NCBI GenBank assembly: GCA_003260075.1
Contig: QLIY01000426.1
Location: forward strand, 1-64,000
Direction of reading: 5' to 3'
Length of the DNA: 64,000 bases
From: Phallusia mammillata
Taxonomy: Eukaryota; Chordata; Ascidiacea; Phlebobranchia; Ascidiidae
The translations under genes and the position numbers were made by a program. Below are positions 24,001 through 47,000 of the stretch, one piece after another (the first letter of the stretch is position 1; each line of letters begins with the position of its first letter). The notes under the pieces were generated by a model that saw nothing but the letters and a program-made list of their open reading frames with translations, did not search any database and was not told the origin of the DNA.

Positions 24001-25557
24001 GACGGTCGTCCACATGACGCATCTTGCAATTCTAAACCTGAAATAGTGCCCTGAAGTTAATTTAGAGGCAATACTTCAAAATTGCATGAATTTATCTCTT
24101 TGATTTTTTTACGAGTTCAAAGTACAAAATGCGGCGTATAAATCCTTTGTTATTTCATTTTTAACGAAAATGCACGGTTCCTTATGCGTTTACAAAATAC
24201 AAATGTTAGCTTATGTCAAATATTATTGCCAATTGCTTCAAAGTCATAAGTTATTCTCATAACTCCCCTTTCGCAAACAAACAGCTCTTAAAAAATCTCG
24301 TGATTTGATTTCGAGGCTTGTTTAAGCAGTGCTACCCCTAATGCTTTGTTGGATAAAGAAAAGCCAAACTGTTAACCATAAGCATGTAATATTACCAAGG
24401 TCTTTGTCTGTCAGTAATCGAAACTTTTGAGTTCTTCTTGCGTTGTAAACTGCAATGTGATTTATTTCGCTTATGGCTGGTAGATCAGACGTTATCCTGC
24501 AATATACGCGAGTTTAAATTTCAACAGAGTAGTTCAAACTTAATTAGCTTTAAAACTGTATAATTTGGCCAAAACTTAGTGAACTTTGTTTTTTGTTACA
24601 AAAGTATACAACAGTTATGCAATAGGTTTACAACACGTTCACTTTTGTCTCGTGTAGCAAGCTTAATTGAGATTGTTTAGTATTTTTTACGCTGTTAAAT
24701 TTCCGTGTTTTTTCACATTTAACGATAAGTAACCGAAAGAATGCAATACTATGTCGTATATACAACAATTACTATTGCTGCATCATGTCCTCCAACCAAA
24801 TGAAAACTTACGGTAATACGTAGACCAACCTCCCTCCAATGTAAATCATAAAGGAGGTTGGTATAACTCGAATGATCATACGAAAGTGCTTTCCGCGGTC
24901 TATTCGGGTGTTTCCGACCACACAGGTTGGCCTGGTAGACCATTCCCGCCCGGATAATCCGTTCTTAACGACAATCTAAAAAAAAAACTTGAACTGTTTG
25001 GCAGATCTTATTTCGGTGGTTTCTTTTCCTGTCGAACCCTACCCTTTTTTCTATTTCGGTTAGTGAGGATGAAGTCCATTTATAGACTAGGCTTCACCAA
25101 CGTTTAGCCCCCAGTTTTGTTTTACATATACAGTGCGCTAACGTTACATTTTTGTAAGCCCTAGGCACCAAACGCTTTGTATTGACGATGCAGCTACAGA
25201 CCGCTTAGCCCTCATCCATACCACTTTTTCGTGCTCAAAATTGTTTAACGTTGCGCAGATATACCTATAGTGTTTGATTTAGTGCAATTCTGTCATTATT
25301 TTCTCTTTAACCAAGTAACATAAACGCAAAATTACCAAAATCCGTAGGTTATTATTTGGTTTCTTGACCTAGGCTACTTACTTTGTGTCTTGCTGCCATC
25401 ATAGAAAGACGAAGTAAAGTGTAAATCCGAACATCATTAAACCTTGTCTTTTTACTCGCTTTAATCACCAAAAAACTGGGTCGTCTTGCGAAGTTTGCGC
25501 GCCCACTCCATTCGATTAAATCGTTCTTTCGAAGACCTCCACTTACATCGGTTATAT
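21094..25557 (-). CDS. Secreted galectin-like plus trypsin-like serine protease, gene 1
   Basis: Exons (minus): 25557-25382, 24975-24812 (164 nt), 24496-24396 (101), 24037-23892 (146), 23510-23392 (119), 22889-22695 (195), 22241-22141 (101), 22020-21902 (119) and 21354-21094. All have GT-AG ends and matching phases. The first three resemble a galectin sandwich: [38 protein letters not shown] and [12 protein letters not shown] linker with SCGRPS follows. The protease domain has activation site R-IVGG, His in LTAAHC, Asp in [15 protein letters not shown], and Ser in [10 protein letters not shown]. Asp189 and the Gly216/Gly226 pattern predict cleavage after Lys or Arg. The Cys of SCGRPS and of RQC should hold the two chains together after activation. 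The signal-peptide exon expected upstream of 25557 was not found. The canonical galectin sugar-binding HxNPR and WxxE residues are not evident. Confidence 0.8.
21402..21688. mobile_element. hAT-type MITE in the last intron of protease 1
   Basis: Begins CAGTAGTTCTCAAC, ends GATTGAGAAACACTG. It is flanked by perfect 8-bp repeats GACTACAC (21394-21401, 21689-21696). It has no coding content. Confidence 0.87.
22955..23195. repeat. Intron duplication across a 10-C seam
   Basis: 22955-23069 is repeated at 23080-23195 with a few substitutions. The copies meet at ten C (23070-23079). This lies in an intron of protease 1 and leaves the exons untouched. Confidence 0.8.
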
Positions 25558-27560
25558 CTGGAGCAAAGATATTTTTTTCTTATACTAAGCGCAATTTGAC
25601 ATAATCATGAAAATTAATTAACGAAATTGGCTTGCGTTAACGATTGGTGCTGGGCTACATCATAAAATATAGGTTTCTTGAAAGTTGAAGTATTTGAAAT
25701 CAATATCAAAGCCTTTACCAACTTGACCGAAGTTTTGTAGTTAAATTTAACTGACGTGACTGGAGTATAAAAATTTGACCTGGCGTATGGCTTTAGAAGT
25801 CAGAATCATTGACTCTATTTGACTTCGGATATAACTTTAAACGAATATTTTTTATCCTGGTTGTAGTTCAGTAGTCCAATGACTTCTTTAAGTTAAACGC
25901 TCCACTTCACAAATGAATAAGAGTAAAACGGGCACCCAAGTTCTTCGTTAGTACAAAATTGGTCAGGTAAAAGTTGCAGTAAATTTGTTTCTCTCCATTT
26001 TGGCATTATCAGCTTTTTTAAATACAATGCATACTGTAAAAGGCCATAACCTTTTCACTAACGGTAACACAATTTCTAGACGAATCCTGTACGAAAAACT
26101 GTATTTTCTTATTGATGCCGATCACAACAAAAACGAATTAGAACTTTTGTTAACTTACAATGTGTTGCAGCGGTCGTTTGTCGTATGCAAGGAACGATAC
26201 AAATCGTAAAGATTAAACATTTCATTAAACAGCCAACCATCATTTAAACTTAAAAACGCAAGACTGATTGGGCAACTGCAAAAGAAAAATTTTGTTTCAT
26301 AAGAAGGTTAAGCACTTTCATCTTGTCTATCTCGAATAAAATTTACTTATATGCTGTTAAAAATGACCTTGATTTATTATCGCTTGTCTGCTTAACTGCC
26401 TCGTAGTTTCAAGACAGGGTTGCATTCTCCCTCTGAAGTATGCGACTCACCAATCAAACGCTTTGCTGTCGCTATACGCAGCTAGGCCTTTTTAATTTCT
26501 ACTCCCCTAAACCAGAGTAACTCAATAACTCTTCAATTGACATCGTGTGAAATTCTTTGCTGAAATTGACACTTTTTATTCAAAAAAATACTTAAACGAC
26601 TTTAGGGCGTACTCGTAAACACTGACATGTACGATGTCTTTAAAACTCGAACATCAGTTGTCGAACATCAGTCCAGCAAATCGATATTTTTCTTTGCATA
26701 CAAATACCAAAGCCTGAAAGTCGTTTCCTGCACTGGGAACGTAAACAAAGTCTTCAATCAACGACTTCGAATTCTTCTCAATAGTTTAAGTCGATCTGCT
26801 TCCTGCTTTGGCTTTTCACCTTTTGGGTCAATGTACCCCAGAGGGCTATTAATGACGTCATCATTTCCGGTATGACGTCACCCCGGCGAGGTGACGCAGG
26901 GGCAGGGTTGTTTGGAAAATTCGGTTTCCTTGTTTACTTGGTTTTGTCTTTCACGCAGTGATTCACTTTATGGAAAAACTGACGTCATATTATTACATGG
27001 ATTGTAGACTTCGGGGTTTTCCGTACGTAGGCATTTTTCATTTGTGACATGTTTACCTGTTATTCCAGCTTTGACAAACCCGGATTACAAAAACACTGGT
27101 TTACAGAAAAATAGCGTCGAGTCATAAGTTGAAGTCACTTTCTCATGACCAGTTAGTTCTTTTTTGACTTCATAACTTGTCGGCATGGGAGCAAAATAGA
27201 AATGAGAATATTCCAAAAACGTGTTAGGTAGCGTTTTGTTGTGATTTGTAATCAATAGTACTGATTGTGATTATGTAAACTCAATGGAACTCATTGTCTG
27301 AAATTTACCCTTTCGCTTGCATAAACGCTTTTTTCGATTTGCCCAATTTCAAAGTCACCTGATAAACGTGTAAAAGCCTTGTGGCACCCACAGGATGTGA
27401 TAAGGCATGGTTTACAGCCTGTAAGTTCCACAACTGTAGTGTGGTAACCTGGCTATACTAGCCTGCACAGCCAATGTCCTGTCACTGACTGCATTGAGCC
27501 CTTGGAGGTCGAAACAGTATGCACTGTCTGTAGCTAACTTATCATTGTATCAACACATAT
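25558..27560. promoter_or_regulatory. Region upstream of protease 1 with CRE-like TGACGTCA sites
   Basis: Perfect TGACGTCA palindromes occur at 26853-26860 and 26873-26880, 12 bases apart, with a further TGACGTCA near 26980 and a related GTGACGCA at about 26891. This is the consensus of CREB/ATF-type bZIP factors. A promoter for protease 1 in this area is likely because its first exon must lie between 25558 and here, but no start site is shown by the sequence. About 27440-27540 carries a copy of the interspersed fold-back repeat. I found no supported gene: plus-strand frames at 25985 and 26627 lack recognisable features. Confidence 0.4.
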
Positions 27561-27748
27561 TTTCCATCAGAGGCTTGCTTTTCCAGTATTTACAATGCTG
27601 TGATTTTATTTGGTTAAGGTATAAATACTTCGCGGCAGAACTGGACAGACAGACCCGACGTAAAGGATACACGAAAGCGTGATATGTACGATTGTAATGG
27701 CACAATAATGTACAAAAACCTTGTGACATACAAATCCAGAAGCAGTGT

Positions 27749-36980
<9,232 letters not shown>

Positions 36981-38391
36981 TATTACAAGCACCTAATAAA
37001 CTACACACTTTCAACTGCAAACGACCCTACAATCCAAGCAAAACAAGTAAGTACCTTAGAGAAGAAAACTAAAGTCTGAAGTAGATTACAAAAATGCTCG
37101 TGGTGACATCCTGACACTTCGGTAGATAACAGGTTCGTTTTTTTTCAAGTGCCCAACTACGTATACATCCCATTAGGTCAGACAGTTTACCAGATAAGAA
37201 ACCTGCATGTGGCAGTTGCCTCTTCAACGGCAGCCAGCTTGTTACGTTGTCGCTAGACACTATCTAATATATATTTCAACTAGGCCACTGATGGTATTTT
37301 TCGAAAATATGTTTTTCGGGTTTGTATCCAATGCTGCTTCGTCATCACTTGACGTCACCGAGTGAACCATGACGCAATATCAAGTATACAGACCACTTGC
37401 GCACGAACAGCAATGACAAGTAGCCATTTGGTTGAAAAAAGTTCGAATTCGAATCTAGTGCAACGATTACTGCTCGCTTTCATAAAACGTCAGCGTTGAA
37501 TCAATTGACGCACTTTCAATTGACGTTTGCACGCAGCGGAACTAATACAGTCTTGGGGCGCACAAGCAATTGGATTTCCTTGTCCACTTCGTTCAAAGAA
37601 ACTGAATGATTCCTGGCTACTGCCAATACAAGTATAGCAGCGGACTCAATAAATTCATAACAGTAATCATTTGTTTTGCGTTACTCATAGGCCAATCGGA
37701 CTCACTGTCACAGAAGTCATTTCATAAAACTGCATTTTGCACAATTCAACACAACTACACCTCAAGAAGTTTTGAACAATAAGTTTTTGTGTATTAAAAT
37801 TCATTTAAAACAAGTGTATAAGCCCTACCGCACTAATTTCGAATTGGAGTTGACTTACAAAGAGGGAATTCATACCAGTATGTAAATCCCGGCTAATCCG
37901 CAATTGTGATGGCGGACGAATATCGACAGAATAAACAATGATTTTGTCTTGAAATAGGGTAATGAACTTCTTAAAAAAAAATTTCATACTTGTAGCAAAA
38001 CCCCTAAATGATTAAAAAATATTTTCATTTCAGACACAAGGTGTCACTAACGAGCGCTGCATGTCGTACTTGAAACGTTCCGGATTTTCTGATTGTTGCG
38101 TAAAATGAAAACGATTAACTGATATTTTTGCGTATTTGGTTACATTTGTTTAAGAAAGAATAAATAAATTCTGTGAGATTTTATATCGTAGATTAACCGA
38201 TTATGCTACTTTTCCAGCCTTGAATAAATATTACGGTTTCCAAGGAAGTTTGTCAATATTTAAGATTTATAAATTTCATTTATTTTGTAGAATTTGAAAT
38301 CTTTTTCAAAGCCTAATTGACAAAGATTTAAAACCAATGTTGCAAAACAAAGCTTTCTGATAACTGTCCACACTTAAAAAAGCTTTTAAAA
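36981..38391. promoter_or_regulatory. Divergent intergenic region between protease 2 and SF3B1
   Basis: The two genes point away from each other, so both promoters should lie here. One TGACGTCA palindrome is at 37350-37357, upstream of protease 2, as seen upstream of protease 1. SF3B1 starts at 38392 with the context AAAAATGGC. No exon was recognised in the 1.4 kb. Confidence 0.4.
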
Positions 38392-40975
38392 ATGGCAACT
38401 AGAGAAGACTTTGTCTCAGAAATTGAAGCCATTCAACAGAAAAAAGCTGTTTTGGCTGAAAGTGATCAGCCTGCTGAAGATCAAGCAGCAGAAGATGATG
38501 AAAAACCAGGTCGTATCAAACTGGGAGAGGGAGGTTTCTTTGATCAAGAGATTTATGGTGGCTCAAACAGCAAGTTTGCAGGATATGTTACATCAATTGC
38601 ACCAAATGAGCAGGTGTGTAAAACTGATCTAAATTTGTTTTTGTTCACCAATAATGGGTTTATTTTTACTATTTTTAAAGTCTGATTATGTCAGTGGCAG
38701 TGCAACTACCTATTTGCAGGAAAATGGTAATTCAGCAGAATCAACCAAATCATTTATGGCGGTAATGCATAGTAGCGTTCTTTCTCGAGAAATCTCCGAA
38801 AATTCGAGTCTCGATTCTCGAGAAATAAATAAAATTTCTCGAGAAAAAGTACGTCACATATCTTAAACAAAAAGTAAATGCGACACCTCGTATTACGTGT
38901 ATTTTTCATTTCAACTCGCCTCTAGAGCAGACTGGGCACATAGGATCACTACTTGCGATCGCTACTAGAAGCGAAAAACATACAATCGGATATTTTTTGT
39001 TTGTTTTTGTTAGAAAATCGGCTTAAATAAAAAATTTGTTTGTTTATGAAAAAGTATGTATTTTTTTGTAATAGGAAGATGAGGAGGATGATGAAGTTGT
39101 GAATGATCCAACAACTTTGCTGGGAAAAAGACCGAACTACAATGCTCCTGTTGCATTACTTAACGATATTCCACAAGTATGATGCAGTGTTCTGTATTGG
39201 ATCTCTGTATTAAAATCTTCTGAGCAATCATTCAAGTCTTCTAGCAAGTTATACTGCAAGCACAAAACATGCTTACAACTTTTGACTTGAACAGAGTCAA
39301 AATTACTTGCAATATATTTTTGCTCAATATTCTCAGTTTTAGTGGCTTTACATGTAAATCTTAATAATAAAACTGCTCAGTAGATTGTGACTTTAAAATA
39401 GTAAAATCCTTGTCAGTCTTGCCCTCTGATTGGGAAACTTGTGTTCTGAATAAGCGTAACAAATGGGAAGGCTTGTGTCATAACATCATTTAGCTGCTTG
39501 TATGACATTAATGTGAATATTTCTATGTGTACAGGGGCAAGACATAGATCCATTCGCTGAAACCAGAAGTCAACCCATCATGCATCGTGAAGACCAATAC
39601 AGACAGCAGAGACTTAATAGAGCTATTTCACCAGAAAGAGGAGATCCATTTGCAGATGGTGGAAAAACACCTGATCCAGCTCTTGCTCAATACAGGGACG
39701 TTATGAAATTTCAGGTATACTTAAGTTAACACATTGGAGATTTGCATATTTTGTGTGCTAGAAACCTTTGGTAAATACTCAACCAAATTTGGTAGTTAAG
39801 AGTTGTATTGCACTTTTGTTGTTTGAAACATTATTTTGTACTGTCAATGTTTTGCAGAATTTAACTAAGGAAGAAAGAGAAATTCGATCCAAGATATCAG
39901 ACAAACTAAAAGCTGGTGAAATCCACTCAACCTCTAAAACAGCACAGCAGGCTGCTAAAAAGAGAAGGTAAAGATTTGTATGTTTATTTTTATAATATCC
40001 AAGTTAACTAACACATAATACCTAGGAACTAAAAACTGTTGTGTAATCTGCAGATGGGATGAAACGCCAGCTACGGGCACCACCCCTAAGAAGCGCATGA
40101 CCTGGGATCAAGCCGATACTCCCTCACACACCCCTGCCCTTAACCGCTGGGATGAGACCCCAGGTCGCATGAAAGGAGGAGAAACCCCTGGTGGGGCAGT
40201 CACTCCCGGACAGAGCACAAGGGTGTGGGCTGAGACCCCAGGCCATGCTACTCCAGGTGCCTTGACCCCTGGAAGGACCCCTGCTGTTGCTGTCACTCCA
40301 GGAGGAACCCCAAGTGGTCGAAAAAATCGGTGGGATGAAACCCCCAAGACAGAAAGGGAAACCCCAGGAAGATCAATGGGTTGGGCTGAAACCCCTGGAA
40401 GAGTTGATAGAGCAGAGGACAGTGTCCCCCCCCCCGGCAGTCACTCCCGGACAGAGCACAAGGGTGTGGGCTGAGACCCCAGGTCATGCCACCCCAGGTG
40501 CTTTGACCCCTGGAAGGACCCCTGCTGTTGCTGTGACTCCAGGTGGAACCCCAAGTGGTCGAAAAAATCGGTGGGATGAAACCCCCAAGACAGAAAGGGA
40601 AACCCCAGGAAGATCAATGGGTTGGGCTGAAACCCCTGGAAGAGTTGATAGAGCAGAGGACAGTGTTCGTGACACCCCAGGGGCCAGCAAGAGAAAGTCA
40701 AGATGGGACTTGACACCAGCTGCCGCGACCCCTGGAAATCAAACCCCATCACAAGCGACCCCTGTTTTTACCCCGGGTGCCACTCCAACTGCTTTTACCC
40801 CCAAAGCTGGTATGAGTACCCCAGCTGGAACCCCATCCATGTACACACCATCAGGGGTTACACCTATTGGGGCCAAAGCCATGGGCATGGCAACACCTAG
40901 TCCAAGTCAGTTGATGTCTATGACCCCTGAACAATTGCAGGTAAAGTTTACCTAAACTGAATATTATTGTTGCAT

Positions 40976-41047
<72 letters not shown>

Positions 41048-44000
41048 AAACTTTGCACATTTTAGCTGTAATTGATAATACTGGCAAAGCAACTTTGTTT
41101 TATGTTCAACGTTAAAAAATATTACGATCTAATGTGTTTCTACAGGCTTGGAGATGGGAGCGCGAAATTGATGAGAGAAATCGTCCTCTTACAGATGAAG
41201 AATTGGATACAATGTTTCCTGAGGGGTACAAGGTGCTCCCCCCTCCTACAGGATACATGCCTGTACGAACTCCAGCACGAAAAATCACTGCCACTCCAAC
41301 TCCTATGGCTGGAAGCACTGGATTTCATATTCAAGTTGAAGACAGATCGATGAAGGGTTAGTCATGTTTTCACTGATAATGCGAAAAGCTTGTCAAAAAC
41401 ATGTTTTAATATATATTATTGTGGTGTCTGTAATTAACATAGGCTCTTTAAATATAAATTAAGGGTGTCTGTTTGACTTTTGTATGTATTGGTAATGCTT
41501 TAGGCAGCTGTTTTTGATGAAACAATTTAAAACATTTTCATTCATCCCTAATATACTACATAGTAGATCCTAAACCAAGTATTATTAAAAATAGGCTCTT
41601 TTATTAATTTTACAGGTCATGTACCCAGACCCAACGCTTAAGTGTCTATTTATAAACCACATGTGAAAATGAAAGTGAACCACTGGCTTAGGTTATTATA
41701 ACATCACAGTATGATTTGCCATATTTTTTTGACGCATGTGCAAGTTGACGCATATATTTCAAACAAACAATATATTTGCCTTTACTCAAATGACAAGATC
41801 TTTATTTTCAAATTTTGTTGACTAAGTACCCAAATGACTGTCAGATTTTTAAAACACAAATATCTGTATTGCCAATACAAGTATATACTGTACCAATTTC
41901 ATTTTTAGGTATTACTGACCAGCCAAGTGGCAATTTGCCATTTCTCAAACCGGATGACATCCAATATTTTGACAAACTCCTGGTGGAAGTAGATGAAGAA
42001 ACTTTATCACCGGAAGAACAAAAAGAACGGAAAATTATGAAGTTGTTGTTGAAAATTAAAAATGGAACTCCACCAATGCGAAAAAGTGCTTTAAGACAGG
42101 TAGGATATTTTTATTGTTTGTCTAGTTGCCTATGCCTATTTATAGAAGGCAAGGTTGGGCTAAAACTATAAAAAGTATGTTTGGTTTGGTGTTCATTTAA
42201 CACTTTCTGCTTTCTGAAAATTTGACATTACTCATGAACAAAATTATAAATTATAATACATTGGTTGTTGTGCTTTTGTGCAACCATAAACACCAATTGC
42301 CTTAAGAAAGTCAATAATCATTTGCAAATTATAATGTGTATGGCATGTCTTTTGTTAGATAGGACTTTTTTGTGTGTTAAAATGGCACTGGGCTCGAAAC
42401 TGTGAAATAACAAAATTGATGAGCTGCAATTGTTTTGATGTTAAGGATTTAATTTTTACCAAAGTTGTTGCTTCATTGAGGATAATTTAAACCTTTTTAG
42501 TTAGCTGTTACATTTATTACTCTACAGCTTTTGACTGTTATAGAATTATTTTAAATTTTTCTTTTAGATAACTGACAAGGCTCGTGAATTTGGTGCTGGA
42601 CCCTTGTTTAACCAGATACTGCCCTTACTGATGTCCCCTACACTTGAAGATCAGGAACGACATTTACTTGTTAAGGTAAGTTGGGAAAAGGAAGTTACAG
42701 TTGAAAATTATTTAAACAGGTTTGAGTAATTTTAATGATAGCATTTTTAAATCACAACTTTGTATTAATAAACGCTTGGCATAAGATTCACATGTTTTAT
42801 GTAATGATACAGAATATGTTATTAACTAATATACTCGTATATATGCATTTAAACAGATTTATCAATACTGTGCACTTGCTCAGCGATTAATAGGTTTACA
42901 AATGCCCCAACTTCGCAAAGTTTTGTCTTTTATATGTTTGCAAAATTTGTCCCTGAAATTTTAATCTTTTACTTTCTTTTCAGGTAATTGATCGTATTTT
43001 GTACAAACTCGATGACCTTGTGCGACCTTATGTGCACAAGATCTTGGTGGTGATTGAACCACTCCTCATTGATGAAGATTATTATGCTAGAGTGGAGGGC
43101 CGTGAGATTATTTCCAACCTGGCAAAGGCTGCAGGACTTGCCACGATGATTTCAGTGATGAGACCCGATATTGACAACATGGACGAGTAAGTTATTGTTC
43201 CAAAACCACTCAGAAAAGACAGTGAAACCTATGATTAGGAGTTGGGAAACACGAAGAAGTGTGTAAAATTTAGGTATATGGTTTCCCCTTTGACATGACC
43301 AAATCACCGTTGATACAAATTTATAAATAGTGCTTTTATTTTGCTTTTAATTTCCAGATATGTACGTAACACTACTGCCAGAGCATTTGCAGTTGTTGCT
43401 TCAGCTTTGGGTATTCCATCACTATTACCATTCCTTAAAGCTGTCTGCAGAAGCAAGAAATCATGGCAGGTATGAAAAAAAAAAAACTGGTTTGTACTAA
43501 TAAAGGATTGCCGAAGCGATTTGATACCTTTTATGTCAGTGCTTTGCCAAAAAAACATTTTGCCTTTGTGCAATAGTAAATCTTTTGAAATAGTCTTATT
43601 ATGGGTCCCCTTCTCTGATGGGGACACATATTGTTTTTGTCCATATTTTTTTCGCTGGTTTGTTAACTGTTTGGCCAAGAAAGAATACTTTACATCAATT
43701 CACATGGTAGTTAGTTATCCAAAGTTGATTCTTCCAATGTCTAACCCTGGATGACCCAGCAGTTCACCCACAGGCTCCTAAAATGTGAAATTAAAAATAA
43801 AATCCAGGAGTTTCATACTTTGGTTATATTTTTGAGCAGAAGTAACATTTTAGTTTCATTTCCAGGCCCGCCACACTGGCATCAAGATTACCCAGCAAAT
43901 TGCCATCCTTATGGGTTGTGCAATTCTTCCACATCTCAAGAATCTTGTGGAAACAATAGAAGCTGGTCTGGAAGATGAACAGCAGAAGGTAACGGGACTA

Positions 44001-47000
44001 TGTATAGCCTACAGAGTTCTGGAGTCTGAAAACTGTTTTCCCACTTCAACTCAAAATTTTTCAACTCAAATTTAAAAAAAAAATAATTAGCCCAATGTGT
44101 TTAACCTTATTGTTCTTTCTGGCCCAGATAAAGAAGTGTAAAAATGTCATTAGCCCCTTTTGTTGTAAATATAAACTTGTTTTATTGCGACACTTGCTGT
44201 TAAACATAGTAAACCATTTTCATATTTCTGGTGGGTGTCAACAAAACTGCCCCCAAAGGTACAAACTCACCATTATCATTATGTAGTCCTGACTCTAGAC
44301 TCCATATGCTCGATTACCAGAAATCATCAAACATTGCTTCCTAATTGCACATTATGCATTTTTTGCTCCCTTTGGTACATGTACAGTTATTTGCATTAAA
44401 TATTATTCTTTGTTCAGGTGCGAACCATTACTGCTCTTGCTTTGGCTGCTCTGGCTGAAGCAGCAACACCTTATGGTATTGAATCATTTGACAGCGTACT
44501 TAAACCATTGTGGAAGGGTATCAGAACACACAGGTAAGCTACAGAGGGTGTAATTAAATGCTGATTTACGTGAGCAAGATATGGATAATTTTTTCATGGT
44601 TCAAATGTTTGATTTGGGAGAAGTATCAGCTAAATAGGGCGTCAAACTCAATATATTCTACACATTCACATTGTTAAATCTTTGAGGTTGGGCATCACTG
44701 TGGCTGCATGCTACTTTGGTACATATCATAAGTGATGCATGGTATACAAAAAATAAAACACTTTCCATTTTACTGTTCTGGGTCCAATAAAAGGTATTGC
44801 CAACTAGTGTGCTTGGGGATCTGTGGACAGATTGTCAAAAAAAGAACCCTTTTGTTTGTTATTTTATTTTTTTCATTGCAACCCTGCATAAGTTGTACTC
44901 ACAAAAACACAAACTGCTTTAGTGAGATTAGAACCAATAACCTTGTGCTTGAGGCCACAGAAAATGTAAACAGTCGATATGTTTGGTCTTGACAAGTGCT
45001 CTTGTGTTAAGGCAATGCTATATAACATTGTACTTATTTCCTTACAGAGGAAAAGGTCTTGCTGCCTTCTTGAAAGCCATTGGCTATCTTATTCCACTTA
45101 TGGATGCTGAATATGCAAACTACTACACAAGGGAAGTTATGTTGATTCTTATTCGAGAGTTCCAATCCCCTGATGAAGAAATGAAGAAAATTGTCCTAAA
45201 GGTACCATTAAAACATATCCTTCCTCAAAGCGTATGATTGAAAGCCATGTTTGGTAACACAGAACATTTAGTCATCGTATTCGCTTACTTAGCAGTGACC
45301 GAACTTAAATCTGGTCCATATATGCCTGTTGGAAGTCTGCCAGGAATTTTTTTTGCTGCTTTGTACTCAGCTTTTCCAAAAAGGATTTTTAAATTTTCTG
45401 TTTTTTGTTTTTCTGGCGTAGTTGCATAAGTTGTACTGAGAAAAACACAAATTGCTTTGCTAAGATTTGAACCAACAGTCACAAATTTTTTGGATGAAAT
45501 ACTAATAAAAATGTGTATAACTTCAGGTGGTAAAGCAGTGCTGTGCAACTGATGGTGTTGAGCCACCTTACATCAAAGCAGAGATATTGCCACCTTTTTT
45601 CAAACACTTCTGGAACCACAGGATGGCTTTGGACAGACGCAACTATCGACAGTTGGTTGATACCACTGTGGAGATTGCTAACAAGGTGAAAACACATTAA
45701 GTTGTAGAATATTATGCTCTTTGTTTATGTCTTTAATTGATAAGGAAACCTATAACGTGCCAAGCATTGCCCAAAAGTTAGCCAAGATAGCCAGTGTTTA
45801 ACATTAGTTCTTATCACTTGAGTAGGGTTGAAGGTTAAACAACATTGTTTATAGAAGTTGGGTATAAGTAAAATATAATTTTTAGATTTCTGTTTAAAAA
45901 GTGGGTTGAAAACTAAATATGCATGTTATGTAGGTGGGTTCAGCAGTGATTGTGCAGCGTGTGGTCGATGATCTCAAGGATGAAAATGAGCAATACAGAA
46001 AAATGGTTATGGAAACAATTGACAAAGTAAGTGTTAAATAAATGGACTAAACTTGCATGCCAATATAAACATTTCAATCCTGAACTACTTTGGTATCAAG
46101 TTTTCAGTTTTGATGGCATCTATTCTAGGCTACTGCTGTTTCGTCCCTCATTAAACAACTGTTATTGTCCTGCTATTGGATATTATAACATCACTGTTAT
46201 ATGACATAAGTCTGATTTAAAATAAAACATTTCTTACTTACCCCAAAAAAAGTTTTTATGATTCTGTCAATGTTGTCAAAATTAAAACCTTGTTTGTTGT
46301 TTTATCTTGGGTTTTAAACATTTAAATGTGCAGTTTATCTGCCTGAATACTGGTCCACCCTTATTATTTACTTATGAACCACCCCCCCCCCATGAGCAAT
46401 ACAGAAAAATGGTTATGGAAACAATTGACAAAGTAAGTGATTTGCGGTAACTTTGCATGCCAACATAAACAATTCTGTGCTACTATGGTGTAAATTTGTT
46501 CATTTCTGACTTGTGGTGTTGTTCGACATTTATCGAACAACTGTTTATGTCATGTAGTTGCCCAAAGTATTATCATGTTTTTGACATAACAACAAATTAT
46601 TTCAAATACAACATTTTGTATGTAATCCTTAAAAGCCTTTTATGAATCTTGCATTGTTGATCAGAGTTAGACATTGTTTGTTGTTTATAGTCATGGGTCA
46701 TGGGTGTTATACATTAATGCAACATTTGACTTCTTGGATACTACAGTACAGTTTGTGTCAACAAAATTGTCATATATCTAATCACTTTCGTCACTTGATT
46801 ACAGATTTTAGCCAATCAGGGAGCAGCAGAAATTGACCATCGCCTGGAGGAACAACTTATCGACGGAATTCTCTACGCCTTCCAGGAACAGACAACTGAA
46901 GATGTTGTCATGTTGAATGGATTTGGCACAGTTGTCAATACATTGGAGAAAAGAGTCAAGGCCTATCTTCCACAGGTTTGTAACTTCAGCAAAGTTGTAC

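Noticed and set aside
25985-26209. Plus-strand ORF beginning with a signal-like stretch (LSILALSAFLNTMHTVKG)
   Set aside because: The frame has no ATG at its start, no partner exon or family match was found, and it lies in the presumed upstream region of protease 1.
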